The notes under the pieces were generated by a model. The model was given only the letters and a program-made list of their open reading frames with translations. It was not told the DNA's origin and ran no database searches. DNA of 64,000 bases, from assembly GCF_007115105.1 (NCBI RefSeq), contig NZ_SULJ01000005.1, positions 1 to 64,000 of the forward strand, written 5' to 3'. Position 1 is the stretch's first letter, and each line of letters opens with the position of its first letter. Shown piece by piece: positions 51,872 to 61,308 of the stretch. This stretch comes from Clostridium sp. HBUAS56010. Lineage in GTDB: Bacteria; Bacillota; Clostridia; Lachnospirales; Lachnospiraceae. Position numbers and translations under genes: made by a program.

Positions 51872-52437
51872 TTACCTCTTGGGCCGGCTGTTAATTTCTT
51901 TTACTGCCATTTGATACATCAATATTTTTTCCTGATCAGAAAGATCTACAATTTCACCGGGGAAGCGACCGTGATTGACAAACATATAGTAAGCCAGCAT
52001 CGTGTCCATATCTTCCCCGTTTAGGAGTTTTTTGCATCTTCCAGTAACTCCCTCGGATCTCTGAGACCATTTAACTCCAAAATCGCCTCAGACAGACGAT
52101 TATATTCTCCAATACTGAGCATCTGAGAAGGCACGTCCAAAGGGTCCTCTGTGCCGTAATACTTACACATTTCCTGAGCGCTAAAATCTGGCTCCTGAAC
52201 GCAGGCAAGGAGTAGTCTCTTGGTGTACAAGATATTATCCAAACTTTCAACTGGGGCGCCCTTTACATTGGTTGTTTTTCTACTCATACGGGCCAGCTTT
52301 TCATTTTCTTTCTGGTTTATGGCTTTAATTATAAATGGCGCTGGATTCCCTTCATCATCTTTAAATCGATCTGATACAATAACCTTTTTTGTTACATCTG
52401 TTACTGGTGGCTGCAAAAATGCTTTTAATGCGCTCAT
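51872..52437 (-). CDS. XkdN-like chaperone, -1 frameshift fusion
   Basis: Slipping back one base at A AAA AAC (52027-52033) extends the chaperone to a TAA at 51872. The added segment reads [20 protein letters not shown], then [20 protein letters not shown] and ends KEINSRPKR, which is the conserved C-terminal extension in related phages. The extension has no start codon with a ribosome binding site near its beginning. The tape-measure gene starts 11 bases inside its end. Confidence 0.88.
52021..52437 (-). CDS. XkdN-like tail assembly chaperone, unshifted product
   Basis: From the ATG at 52437 (AGGAGAG upstream) the 138-residue product matches the XkdN family ([37 protein letters not shown]). 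It lies between tube and tape measure. Near its stop it carries A AAA AAC (52027-52033, minus strand), the canonical -1 slippery site. Confidence 0.92.
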   Translation of the reverse strand: MSALKAFLQPPVTDVTKKVIVSDRFKDDEGNPAPFIIKAINQKENEKLARMSRKTTNVKGAPVESLDNILYTKRLLLACVQEPDFSAQEMCKYYGTEDPLDVPSQMLSIGEYNRLSEAILELNGLRDPRELLEDAKNS

Positions 52438-52447
52438 AAAATCTCTC

Positions 52448-52918
52448 CTATTCTCCCAGCTGCGCCGGGGCTCCAAATGCGTTTAATATTTCCACGTTGG
52501 TAAAGCTAAATGAGACATCCATACTTAGGTAATCCGCGCTATCATCCAACATAGCAATCGGAAGTTTGCTCAGTTTTACGTTATAAAGCGCTACGGTCTG
52601 AGTCCCCACCGTCGTTCCCTGGTCATCATTTGTGATCTGAATTGTAAAATAGGGTAGCTTTCCGGTTTTTAAATATGTCTTTAACATATTAAGAAAATCC
52701 GGCGTCCCATAATAAATTGTAAAACTACCGGTCAGAGTCACGCCCTTAGTTTTTTTCTGCACCAGATTGGTGCCTACCACATTAAAATCTGCTTCCTGAA
52801 ACTCGGCATCGGCCTGCATCTTCTTTAAGCCGAACATTTCCACGTTTCTGCCATCAATCACGGAAAAGGCCCTTCCAGCCTTTCCGTTTAGGGCGTCACC
52901 TTCAAGTAAAAAACCCAT
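52448..52918 (-). CDS. XkdM-like tail tube protein
   Basis: The 156-residue protein starts MGFLLEGDALNGKAGRAFSV and contains KKTKGVTLTGSFTIYYGTPD, the tube signature of contractile tails. It polymerises inside the sheath. It lies 11 bases behind the sheath gene. Confidence 0.92.
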   Translation of the reverse strand: MGFLLEGDALNGKAGRAFSVIDGRNVEMFGLKKMQADAEFQEADFNVVGTNLVQKKTKGVTLTGSFTIYYGTPDFLNMLKTYLKTGKLPYFTIQITNDDQGTTVGTQTVALYNVKLSKLPIAMLDDSADYLSMDVSFSFTNVEILNAFGAPAQLGE

Positions 52919-52929
52919 ACTTTACCTCC

Positions 52930-54270
52930 TTATTTATCTGTAAGGGTTGCTGTGATGTAAATCTTTTCAACAGCTGCCACCGGCTGGATCGCAAGTGTTA
53001 TCAAAACGGAATTAATGGCCTCTCCAGCTTCCACGATCACATCATCTGCAACAAAATTCTGAATGCCTCCGTTTGCCTGGATCTCATTCAAATACCCAAC
53101 GATCCAAGCCTTAAGCAAATCCCGGCCAGGAGCATTGTTTTGAATCTTTCCTATGTAGTTCTGGGAAAAGTTCTTGTAAATATCATTTGCAATGGTATCC
53201 AAGGTCCGGATCACCTGATTTAGTCCAAATGCTTCGCCCTTATCTGGCGTGTAAGCAGTAAGGGTGTTGATATCAGATACTACCTTTACGCTGCCAAACT
53301 CTTCAAAAAATACGATCTGTCCTTTACTCAGCGCCTCATCAATCTCCGATGCGGTCAGTCGGGGGGAAACATTCACAGCATCCGGATATTGTGCATATAC
53401 CAGGGACTCACTGTAATTTGCTCCTGCCTCCGCTCCTCCAACCCACCAAGTTGCTCGCTGCGCAGTCATGACAGTTCCATCTGACAGCTCCACTCCGTTT
53501 CTCACGGAAATTACGGCGTCAGAATTGCTTTCAACGCCCGCCATGACGGCCTGACACTTCTTGCCCAAGTTATCCCGCATTCGCTTAATGAAAGCCACAT
53601 AAGCGGCCTGTACCGTGCTGTCCGTCCCGTCGTAGATCAGTATGTTAAAAGTGTAAGGTTCCAAAACTGTCAGGAACGCCGAATATGCTGCACTGCTCAC
53701 GGTTCCGTCATTGCCACCAGATAGGGAAGTCCCCGCGCTGGCTGCTAAATCTCCGGTCCCTGAAAATACAACCCAGTCATTCTCCTGCAGATCTGCAACG
53801 GTCTTTCCGGTTTGGGTATGTTTCACAGCCCCATCAACAACGGTCTGTACTGTGAAGCTTCCTTCATTGTCAGGATCCGCAATAACAGTAATAGAAATAT
53901 CATTTCCCCTTGTGCCGTTGTACTTAGCTGTGATTGTAAGCGGCTCAATGGTTGCGCTGGCCTTTGCTGCCCCTGTAGTTGCCGGACGATATAGCATAAC
54001 CTTTACAGGCCCCTTTGTGTGTCCAGAGCCTTTAAAAATCTCCCTCAAAAATAGGGCTTTGTCATTGGTGGAGTCGTACCCAATATAAGGAGTAAAATCA
54101 TCGCCCACTTGAATGGTCATAATCTCATTCTCTGGCCCCCAGGACAACGGCTCACAGATTGCAACCACGCCCCGATCTCCCACGCTGACAGCCTGCGCCA
54201 TGCTTGACTTTACATTAATGTAAACACCGGGCTGCTTCTTGTTTTGACTGGTCCATGTTCCTCCGGCCAT
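52930..54270 (-). CDS. Tail sheath protein (XkdK-like)
   Basis: The 446-residue protein starts MAGGTWTSQNKKQPGVYINV, the sheath N-terminus, and has IVFFEEFGSVKVVSDINTLT, then NQVIRTLDTIANDIYKNFSQ in the C-terminal domain that forms the inner layer. It shortens upon infection. Its presence shows that prophage B has a contractile tail, unlike prophage A. Confidence 0.94.
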   Translation of the reverse strand: MAGGTWTSQNKKQPGVYINVKSSMAQAVSVGDRGVVAICEPLSWGPENEIMTIQVGDDFTPYIGYDSTNDKALFLREIFKGSGHTKGPVKVMLYRPATTGAAKASATIEPLTITAKYNGTRGNDISITVIADPDNEGSFTVQTVVDGAVKHTQTGKTVADLQENDWVVFSGTGDLAASAGTSLSGGNDGTVSSAAYSAFLTVLEPYTFNILIYDGTDSTVQAAYVAFIKRMRDNLGKKCQAVMAGVESNSDAVISVRNGVELSDGTVMTAQRATWWVGGAEAGANYSESLVYAQYPDAVNVSPRLTASEIDEALSKGQIVFFEEFGSVKVVSDINTLTAYTPDKGEAFGLNQVIRTLDTIANDIYKNFSQNYIGKIQNNAPGRDLLKAWIVGYLNEIQANGGIQNFVADDVIVEAGEAINSVLITLAIQPVAAVEKIYITATLTDK

Positions 54271-54444
54271 TTATGCTCCCTCCTTCTTATCAAAAAACTG
54301 ATTTAATATTTTCTTTGCCTCTTCCAAGGTATACTCCGGATCCGGCAGCAACACCCTTGCAAAATCCTGTTGATAGCTTGCAAACCCTTTGCTCTTAAGC
54401 AGGGCTTCTGTTTTGTACTTAATTGGCTCTTTTTTAGTTGCCAT
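54271..54444 (-). CDS. Small structural-region protein (57 residues)
   Basis: Starting at the ATG at 54444, preceded by AAAGGAGG, the product reads MATKKEPIKYKTEALLKSKG and ends NQFFDKKEGA. It abuts the sheath gene. Similar small proteins occur in this place in PBSX-like phages (XkdJ neighbourhood); function unknown. Longer upstream readings conflict with the preceding gene. Confidence 0.75.
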   Translation of the reverse strand: MATKKEPIKYKTEALLKSKGFASYQQDFARVLLPDPEYTLEEAKKILNQFFDKKEGA

Positions 54445-54445
54445 A

Positions 54446-54880
54446 CTAATTGATACCTCCTTTATAGGATTCCATGGACTCAATAGGCGGCGTATCATCC
54501 GGGTAGGATACTGTAGCCTTAATGGTAAACTGGTAATGTAGCTCTCCGTCGTCAATCTTCCATTCGCGGTCAAAAGTCCGTAACTTTCCAGCCTCATAGG
54601 AAATGAATTCCAGAGCATAGTCCAGCTGATCAGCAACAGACACCAGCTGATCATGTGCATCCGGATCGTTTCTTTCAACCAGATACACCACATCTATTCC
54701 GATGTTCCGCATATAACGGCGGTCCATCCGATTTTCTGTTTCGGTTGGCATGAAGAATATAAAAAAGCAAGGAACATCTGTCCCCTGCTGGTTTGGATTG
54801 CTATATACTGAAATATCCGGATAATTTTCCTTCAAAGCCCCGGCTATGGAGTCCAATAACTGCGCAAGCGTAAATATCAT
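54446..54880 (-). CDS. Tail terminator-like protein (DUF6838-like)
   Basis: This 144-residue protein is in the tail terminator position between the gp10-like protein and the sheath. It starts MIFTLAQLLDSIAGALKENY and contains TDVPCFFIFFMPTETENRMD and YALEFISYEAGKLRTFDREW. It overlaps the upstream gene by four bases. Function is inferred from position. Confidence 0.78.
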   Translation of the reverse strand: MIFTLAQLLDSIAGALKENYPDISVYSNPNQQGTDVPCFFIFFMPTETENRMDRRYMRNIGIDVVYLVERNDPDAHDQLVSVADQLDYALEFISYEAGKLRTFDREWKIDDGELHYQFTIKATVSYPDDTPPIESMESYKGGIN

Positions 54881-55374
54881 TTAAAATTCTCCTTTACCCG
54901 CTTATCAAGTTCCAGTCTCACAACATTTTTATATCTCCCTATACCTGCCTGCTTCATGTACTTTCCTTGCACGTAGGGGGTTTTTGTTCCAACCGTAATA
55001 CCACCAAGACTGGGATCTACCTTTTCAAGTACGCCTCCGTTTACTATCAAGCCTGGAACAAAGTGTTCATCCATGCGATGGCCATCATTTACATAAGAAG
55101 CGTACTGCATGTTGTTTGCCAGGGAGGTCCGGACGTTTCCTCCAGACACAACCGGCTTTGTAATGCTGTCCAGCTCCCAGTGCTGGGCCAGATCTCCGGT
55201 TCGGGTGCCGGTTCCGAATATAGCTGATCCGTTTGGTGGAGTCAATTCCGTAGCCCGTTCTACGGCTGCAATCGTGGCCCCTTCCATAACCTCGGCCATG
55301 ATTGCTGGTACGTTCTGCCCCTGCTTCCGGAGCTGCTCCATCCGCTTTCTGGTTGCCTGCCCAAAGGTTGACAT
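54877..55374 (-). CDS. HK97 gp10-like head-tail protein
   Basis: The 165-residue protein includes ELTPPNGSAIFGTGTRTGDL, YASYVNDGHRMDEHFVPGL, where NDGHR-like segments are typical of gp10-like proteins. It probably acts in head-tail joining. A coupled overlap with the next gene supports the operon. Confidence 0.82.
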   Translation of the reverse strand: MSTFGQATRKRMEQLRKQGQNVPAIMAEVMEGATIAAVERATELTPPNGSAIFGTGTRTGDLAQHWELDSITKPVVSGGNVRTSLANNMQYASYVNDGHRMDEHFVPGLIVNGGVLEKVDPSLGGITVGTKTPYVQGKYMKQAGIGRYKNVVRLELDKRVKENFK

Positions 55375-55387
55375 TTCAGTTTCTCCC

Positions 55388-56300
<913 letters not shown>

Positions 56301-56534
56301 TTATTCTTCCCGCTTATCAGCTGCATCCGCCTTTACTTCGGCTTCCGCATCTGCCTGCTCCAGTGCTTTATCTTTCTTGGCCTTAGGAGCGGCAATGGAT
56401 CCATCTTTGATGGCGGAAAGCACTAACCAGTGCTTCGCTACCCATGCCGGAACCTCTCCAATATAATCACGAGGGATAAGAAATTTCTTCTCTCCCTCGC
56501 AGATCTCAAAGTTCTTTTTACTGTTTATAAACAT
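56301..56534 (-). CDS. Small head-region protein with acidic/basic tail
   Basis: The 77-residue product starts MFINSKKNFEICEGEKKFLI, has VPAWVAKHWLVLSAIKDGSI and ends in an Ala/Lys/Glu-rich helix. Small proteins of this kind follow the capsid gene in many phages with DUF2184 capsids. Function unknown. Confidence 0.72.
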   Translation of the reverse strand: MFINSKKNFEICEGEKKFLIPRDYIGEVPAWVAKHWLVLSAIKDGSIAAPKAKKDKALEQADAEAEVKADAADKREE

Positions 56535-56545
56535 AATCGCCCTCC

Positions 56546-57586
56546 TTAAATTCCATCAACGTAGCGCATAATATTTTCATAGAACATCTGTACTTCGGAC
56601 AGGTTCGCCAGATATGCGGTATCATAGCAAAGGTTGGTTGCATTTGGCTGAGTCATGGCCCGGTTGAGCGGTGCCAGTTCATCCATAGCAATAAAGCGTT
56701 CCGCATTGATGTAAACAACCATTCGGTCAGTGCCGCCAGCTCCGGCTCCCTTGCACCAGGAGGCGCCGCCGATAAAAAGATCTGTCCCGTTCTGCTTGGA
56801 AACATTGTTTTCCAGCAGGAAGGTAAGAATCGTCTTTTCTGCCAACTCAGAAACCTTGGTTGTTGCAAGGTAGTTAAATTGCTCATAAGGCATTAGAATA
56901 TGATTTGGAATAGCGCTTCTGTCATATTCTGCTGTTGCCCATACTGCCAAAATGGCGCTATTGATATCCTGCAAGATCTGATCCGGAGTTTTACTTTTAA
57001 ATGATGTTGCACTGCCGGTTCCGGTAGACGCTGCGTTTGCGGTAGTTACGTTGGGATTATTAATAAGTCCGGTCGATCCATATTTTTTAATACCCACGTA
57101 AGCATTGGCATCCATGTGCTTATCATAAGTCATTCGAATACCGTCCCTTAAAATACTCTCATAGCTTCGCCCGGTCATGTTTCCACGCTGCATATCCACG
57201 AAACCAATTCTCATACCAACAGAAAAGATATGGGTCTTAAAAAGCTCCTTATCAAAATTAGCCTGAACCATTGGGACGCCGTTGGCTCCGCCTGCGTGCA
57301 CCGGACCGTCCTCACTGCCACCGGCAACTCCGTATTCTACATTCATGGCGGAAACATATTCAGCCCAGCCACCGCCTACACGGACAGGAAGATCACGGCC
57401 ATATGTAAAACTGGTAAGAGGCTGACGAATGGTATTATCTCTTTTTTCAAGTTCGGACTGCAGGAAAGCCCCACCATTTGCGATTGCTGCATCGTCCATA
57501 ACCTGGTACCTTTGGGGAGCCGCAGCCCCGGTTGATGGAGCATTCACCACGCCCGCATCAAATGTTCCCATATTCTTATATTTCAT
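56546..57586 (-). CDS. Major capsid protein, DUF2184 family
   Basis: The 346-residue protein shows FLQSELEKRDNTIRQPLTSF, then FSVGMRIGFVDMQRGNMTGR and C-terminal LSEVQMFYENIMRYVDGI, the pattern of DUF2184 capsids. It differs from the HK97 Pfam family capsid of prophage A, confirming that the two prophages are unrelated in their head genes. Confidence 0.92.
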   Translation of the reverse strand: MKYKNMGTFDAGVVNAPSTGAAAPQRYQVMDDAAIANGGAFLQSELEKRDNTIRQPLTSFTYGRDLPVRVGGGWAEYVSAMNVEYGVAGGSEDGPVHAGGANGVPMVQANFDKELFKTHIFSVGMRIGFVDMQRGNMTGRSYESILRDGIRMTYDKHMDANAYVGIKKYGSTGLINNPNVTTANAASTGTGSATSFKSKTPDQILQDINSAILAVWATAEYDRSAIPNHILMPYEQFNYLATTKVSELAEKTILTFLLENNVSKQNGTDLFIGGASWCKGAGAGGTDRMVVYINAERFIAMDELAPLNRAMTQPNATNLCYDTAYLANLSEVQMFYENIMRYVDGI

Positions 57587-57601
57587 GTTTAACTTTCCTC
57601 C

Positions 57602-58111
57602 TTATGCTCTGTTGCAGGATAAAATCCTGATTTCTGCTACGCCATTGGCATCTTTTTCCCCGTGCCACTCGCAATTAGTCAGCGCCACTGTTTTTCCAGT
57701 ATCCTCGGCGGCTTCAAATCCACCAACTACACCAGTAGGAAAACTTGCATTTTTTTCTGTTCGGACATATACTTTTCCGCCCAGTTTCGGGCTACCTACG
57801 TTGCAAAGCACATTAATGCATCCGCGCTTAAAAGTACTGGTTGCCTCTGCTGGCTCATACTGTCCCGCTGACTGGGATAAATAAGACGTTGCAGACTTAA
57901 ACTCTCTGGAAGCCACGCCTACAAAGTCTACGGCAGTATTGCTGGCCCCAAAAGCTACCACATTGCTATCATTGTCATAGACCAGGGGGGTGCCAAACTT
58001 TACGGCAACATCACCGCCAAGCGGGTGAGTGTCGATAATCATATCCGGCTGCCTGGAATAATCTCCCGCATATCCGTGTGTCATGTTTTTTCCAATAACC
58101 TGTCCTCTCAT
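57602..58111 (-). CDS. Capsid decoration (cement) protein, Gp24-like
   Basis: The 169-residue beta-rich protein starts MRGQVIGKNMTHGYAGDYSR and contains VKFGTPLVYDNDSNVVAFGA, then GCINVLCNVGSPKLGGKVYV. Its position before the capsid gene and its features match the structural cement family. Probably stabilises the filled head. Confidence 0.82.
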   Translation of the reverse strand: MRGQVIGKNMTHGYAGDYSRQPDMIIDTHPLGGDVAVKFGTPLVYDNDSNVVAFGASNTAVDFVGVASREFKSATSYLSQSAGQYEPAEATSTFKRGCINVLCNVGSPKLGGKVYVRTEKNASFPTGVVGGFEAAEDTGKTVALTNCEWHGEKDANGVAEIRILSCNRA

Positions 58112-59298
58112 TATTTCTTACCTCCATTTTTGTGTGGGTTCATAGCATCATAAGCAGACTGGCAAGCGTCCAGATCAATGCCTGTCTGTTTATCCGTCAG
58201 TCTGGCTGCATTCTTCTGGGTAGCCGCTGCGATCTTTGCGATATCGCTCACGGCGCTGCCATCTGACAAGCAGGCGATTAGGGAATCCGTAACAGCCTTT
58301 TTGTCCGCTGAATCTTTGATTCCTGCAATCACCGGGCGAAGCTGCTTAATCACCTCTGCCATGATAGCTTTATCCGCTGTGCCGGTAGCCTTGTCAAGTT
58401 CCTCGGCAGGGACAACCTTTGCTTCTGCGCTGGAGGCCGCCGGTTCCTCTTTTTCTCCCGTCAGGGATTTAATCAGACCGTCCAGCGGGTCCTGATCTGC
58501 TTCTGGTTCTTTCTTTGCAGACAGCAATTCAATAAGTTTATCCAATTTCGCATCTATACTGGAAGAATCTTTCGTATCTTCTTTTGCAGGAGGCACTGCA
58601 GGTTCTGTTTTCTTTGGATCCTCTCCCAATGCCTCCGCTGCATCATCTGCCATAGTTTCAAGTTCTTCTGGTGACGCATCTTTTGCTGCCTGCGCAAATA
58701 ACTTAAAAAACAAACTATTCTTTTTCATATTACCTTTCCTTTCCGGGCGTTTAGCCGACTCTACATTCTTTTTTGAATCTAAAATTGCAACATTTTTTCC
58801 GGCCCGGCCCCGTGTCACCACGGCCACATGATTTCCCCGGATATCGTGTTGCGAATAGGTTCCATCTCCATTGTCTGACCAGACGCAGTCATAACCACAG
58901 CTGATCTCCCGTTTCCCTTCCTGCACCTCCCGGATCAAAGTTTCATCTTGGATGTGCAAGTCGGCCACCATGTGCCCTTCCCACTCTCCCACGCCCTTTC
59001 TTACATTCTGAGCGTGCCCCTTTGCATAAAGACTGTATGTTTCTGGCGTCAGTAGCTCTGGGGGGTGTTCGTTGGTCACAGGCTTTCCTTCAAAGCTGGA
59101 CAACGCCGCTTCGGAAAATACTTCTTCCGGAGAGCGCAGCACCTTAACCATCTTGGCGGAGCTGCCAGCCGGGTTTATTTCACTTTCCAGGTAGTCCATG
59201 CTACCAGTACGGGCGATAGGCACATTCCTACAAATTAAAAAGCCCTCGCCAGTTTCTATCTGGTTCGGGCTTATGGTATATCCGTAATATGCAAGCAT
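58111..59298 (-). CDS. DUF2213 prohead protease with scaffold tail
   Basis: From the ATG at 59298 the 395-residue product has the DUF2213 domain (about 1-175) with SSFEGKPVTNEHPPELLTPE, then EISCGYDCVWSDNGDGTYSQ and NHVAVVTRGRAGKNVAILDS, typical of a herpes-type assemblin protease. The rest is a long charged coiled coil rich in Lys, Glu and Ala (about 215-395), likely the internal scaffold. It overlaps the cement protein gene by one base. Confidence 0.9.
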   Translation of the reverse strand: MLAYYGYTISPNQIETGEGFLICRNVPIARTGSMDYLESEINPAGSSAKMVKVLRSPEEVFSEAALSSFEGKPVTNEHPPELLTPETYSLYAKGHAQNVRKGVGEWEGHMVADLHIQDETLIREVQEGKREISCGYDCVWSDNGDGTYSQHDIRGNHVAVVTRGRAGKNVAILDSKKNVESAKRPERKGNMKKNSLFFKLFAQAAKDASPEELETMADDAAEALGEDPKKTEPAVPPAKEDTKDSSSIDAKLDKLIELLSAKKEPEADQDPLDGLIKSLTGEKEEPAASSAEAKVVPAEELDKATGTADKAIMAEVIKQLRPVIAGIKDSADKKAVTDSLIACLSDGSAVSDIAKIAAATQKNAARLTDKQTGIDLDACQSAYDAMNPHKNGGKK

Positions 59299-59377
59299 TC
59301 GGTTTCCTTTCTGTTGCGACCGTCGCAACGATTTAGGGTACAAAAATACCACCAGCCATTTTTCTGACCGATGGTAT

Positions 59378-59626
59378 CTATAATTTTGCTATAATCTTTT
59401 CTGCTTCCTTCTGGCTGATTTCCTCCACAAGTTCCATGATGCTTGTATTTCCAGTCTTATATGGTGATTTCGCTGGCTCTGATTCATCAAATCCCATGAT
59501 TCTATCCATTAAGACATTATCATTATCCACGACCCAGCCTTTGCCCGGCTTATACAAATAGGGGACATAATCTTCTTCCTTCCCCAACAGATCCAAATCA
59601 TTGATGCGATAATATGTCACACTCAT
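59378..59626 (-). CDS. Candidate immunity protein for the MuF-linked toxin domain
   Basis: An 82-residue acidic protein (MSVTYYRINDLDLLGKEEDY, then LYKPGKGWVVDNDNVLMDRI) starts in the stop codon of the MuF gene (ATGA), so the two are coupled. It resembles no morphogenesis protein and lies exactly where MuF-type phage polymorphic toxins carry their immunity gene. It is soluble and small, suiting a protein that binds and blocks the toxin domain. The assignment is from context. Confidence 0.7.
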   Translation of the reverse strand: MSVTYYRINDLDLLGKEEDYVPYLYKPGKGWVVDNDNVLMDRIMGFDESEPAKSPYKTGNTSIMELVEEISQKEAEKIIAKL

Positions 59627-61308
59627 TTATTTTTCACCTCTTCGATATTTGCTGGTATCTCCATGCCTCGTGACTGCTCCATCATCTTTCTTCTAAGTGC
59701 AATAGCTTCCGGAGAAGAAGCACTTAACAGCCTCCACGCTTCATAATCCTTGTGCATTCGATCCTTTACGCCGTAGCTTTCAGGAGTGTGGAATTGCACC
59801 TCAAAGTCTTGATACCCCTTACCTTTCGGATCTTGCAGCCTAAACGTACAATTAATGCCGTTATAAGGATTCCCTTTATTGTGCCAGAAATTCTTTACCT
59901 TTACAAGTTCATATCCTTTTCCCTGCAATGCTCCCGTAATATTCTTATATGAATTTACAAGGGTTAAGGGATTGTCCTGGTAAGTATAACGTATCACATC
60001 ATTGGTGGAGGTAATTGTATCCTTTATCCTTTGAGGATCAAGGCTGTGTTCGCTTTCCGTCCCTACTTTTCGCAGGAAAGAATCTTTTGCTTTTAACCGG
60101 TATTCCAAGCCCGACATAGGTACTCCGGTATTCTTGGATATCTGTGTCAGATCAGCAGTGATGGCCGGCTCTTTAACAATAATCTTGTTGTATGCATTGG
60201 TCTTACGGTAAAGCACCTGCGCACTCTTCCAGCCCTCACCATCATTATACTTCAGTTCGCGGAATTTTTCAAAGTTTTTCGGTACATCATTTCCAAGTAA
60301 CGCCCGGTATCGTTCATGCTGCTTGTAATCACTAAGGAGCTTCTGCCGGTTGCGGATCTTCTCTTTATAGGCAGCGATCTGCTTCTTGCTTCTGGGATCC
60401 ACTGTAACAGGGTTTTTACTGAAGTTTGAAAAGTCCTTATCTCTCTGGATCTGGGCCTCGCTCTTACCGATGGTAGTATACTTGACCAGAGCATGAAGAC
60501 AGTTCGGGTGGATATTCAAGTATGTATTGCTCAAGTCATTGCTACCGTTAGGATCAATCTTGCCGAAAGCAGACGCCAACGGAGGATAATCCGGGTTTGT
60601 TCCTGATCTGCTATAAACCCGCCCTTCCAACGGTGCGCATATTGGACAGGTACTGCCGATCTTAACAATACGGTATAGATCGTGGTCTGGATCTGCTGTT
60701 AATATGGCAGATACTTCGGCCTGTCTGGCCGTTGCCCTGGTAGCCATGTTACAGTAATCCTGTAAGCCCCAATTACGCCCGGCCTTATCTGTAAAGGCTG
60801 TTATTTCTGCGGAACGTAACTCCTTCGCCATACTGACTGCAGCTTTGCCTGATCCATACCCCGCGGCCCTTGCCTCGGCCACTGACGTTAAAGCTGCTTC
60901 TCTTATCTTGTCAGCCTCTCGCCTGCCAACTTGAAACGCTTCTTCGATGTTCTTCTGAGAAGTGACGGAAGCCTCCACAATATCGCCCAGAAGATTGTTT
61001 GAAAGTTGCTGGACGATTCCAAGCTGAGAAGCACTAAGCCCGGCAGCATTCTTGTATCCATTGGCTGCCGCTTCGGACTTATAAAATATCTTCTCAATCA
61101 TAACCGGAACATAGTTCCAGCTTTCGTCCACCATCTCCTGCAGGATCTTCTGAGTACGGTTCAAAGCCGCAACTTCTGCATAATCAACATATTCTTGACT
61201 GCGCTTCCGGTTGATTTCTGCGATCAATTGCTGTTCTGTTTTCAGGAAAAGCATCCGGAGGTAAGTGGTTTCATCTTTGCTATCAGGCGGCCTGATCATT
61301 TGTGGCAT
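59623..61308 (-). CDS. MuF minor head protein with C-terminal RelA/SpoT-like toxin domain
   Basis: The 561-residue protein has an N-terminal helical minor head part and a MuF domain (about 120-280) with CPICAPLEGRVYSRSG (221-236) and HPNCLHALV (267-275). A linker follows. Residues about 395-545 are not part of MuF proteins: NDVIRYTYQD (436-445), LQGKGYELVKVKNFW, YNGINCTF (482-489), FEVQFHT (502-508) and a His at 519 follow the order of RelA/SpoT synthetase motifs (DxxGxR, GYRSxH, EIQxRT). Such domains transfer pyrophosphate to nucleotides and are used as toxins. An immunity candidate overlaps the 3' end. Confidence 0.82.
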   Translation of the reverse strand: MPQMIRPPDSKDETTYLRMLFLKTEQQLIAEINRKRSQEYVDYAEVAALNRTQKILQEMVDESWNYVPVMIEKIFYKSEAAANGYKNAAGLSASQLGIVQQLSNNLLGDIVEASVTSQKNIEEAFQVGRREADKIREAALTSVAEARAAGYGSGKAAVSMAKELRSAEITAFTDKAGRNWGLQDYCNMATRATARQAEVSAILTADPDHDLYRIVKIGSTCPICAPLEGRVYSRSGTNPDYPPLASAFGKIDPNGSNDLSNTYLNIHPNCLHALVKYTTIGKSEAQIQRDKDFSNFSKNPVTVDPRSKKQIAAYKEKIRNRQKLLSDYKQHERYRALLGNDVPKNFEKFRELKYNDGEGWKSAQVLYRKTNAYNKIIVKEPAITADLTQISKNTGVPMSGLEYRLKAKDSFLRKVGTESEHSLDPQRIKDTITSTNDVIRYTYQDNPLTLVNSYKNITGALQGKGYELVKVKNFWHNKGNPYNGINCTFRLQDPKGKGYQDFEVQFHTPESYGVKDRMHKDYEAWRLLSASSPEAIALRRKMMEQSRGMEIPANIEEVKNK

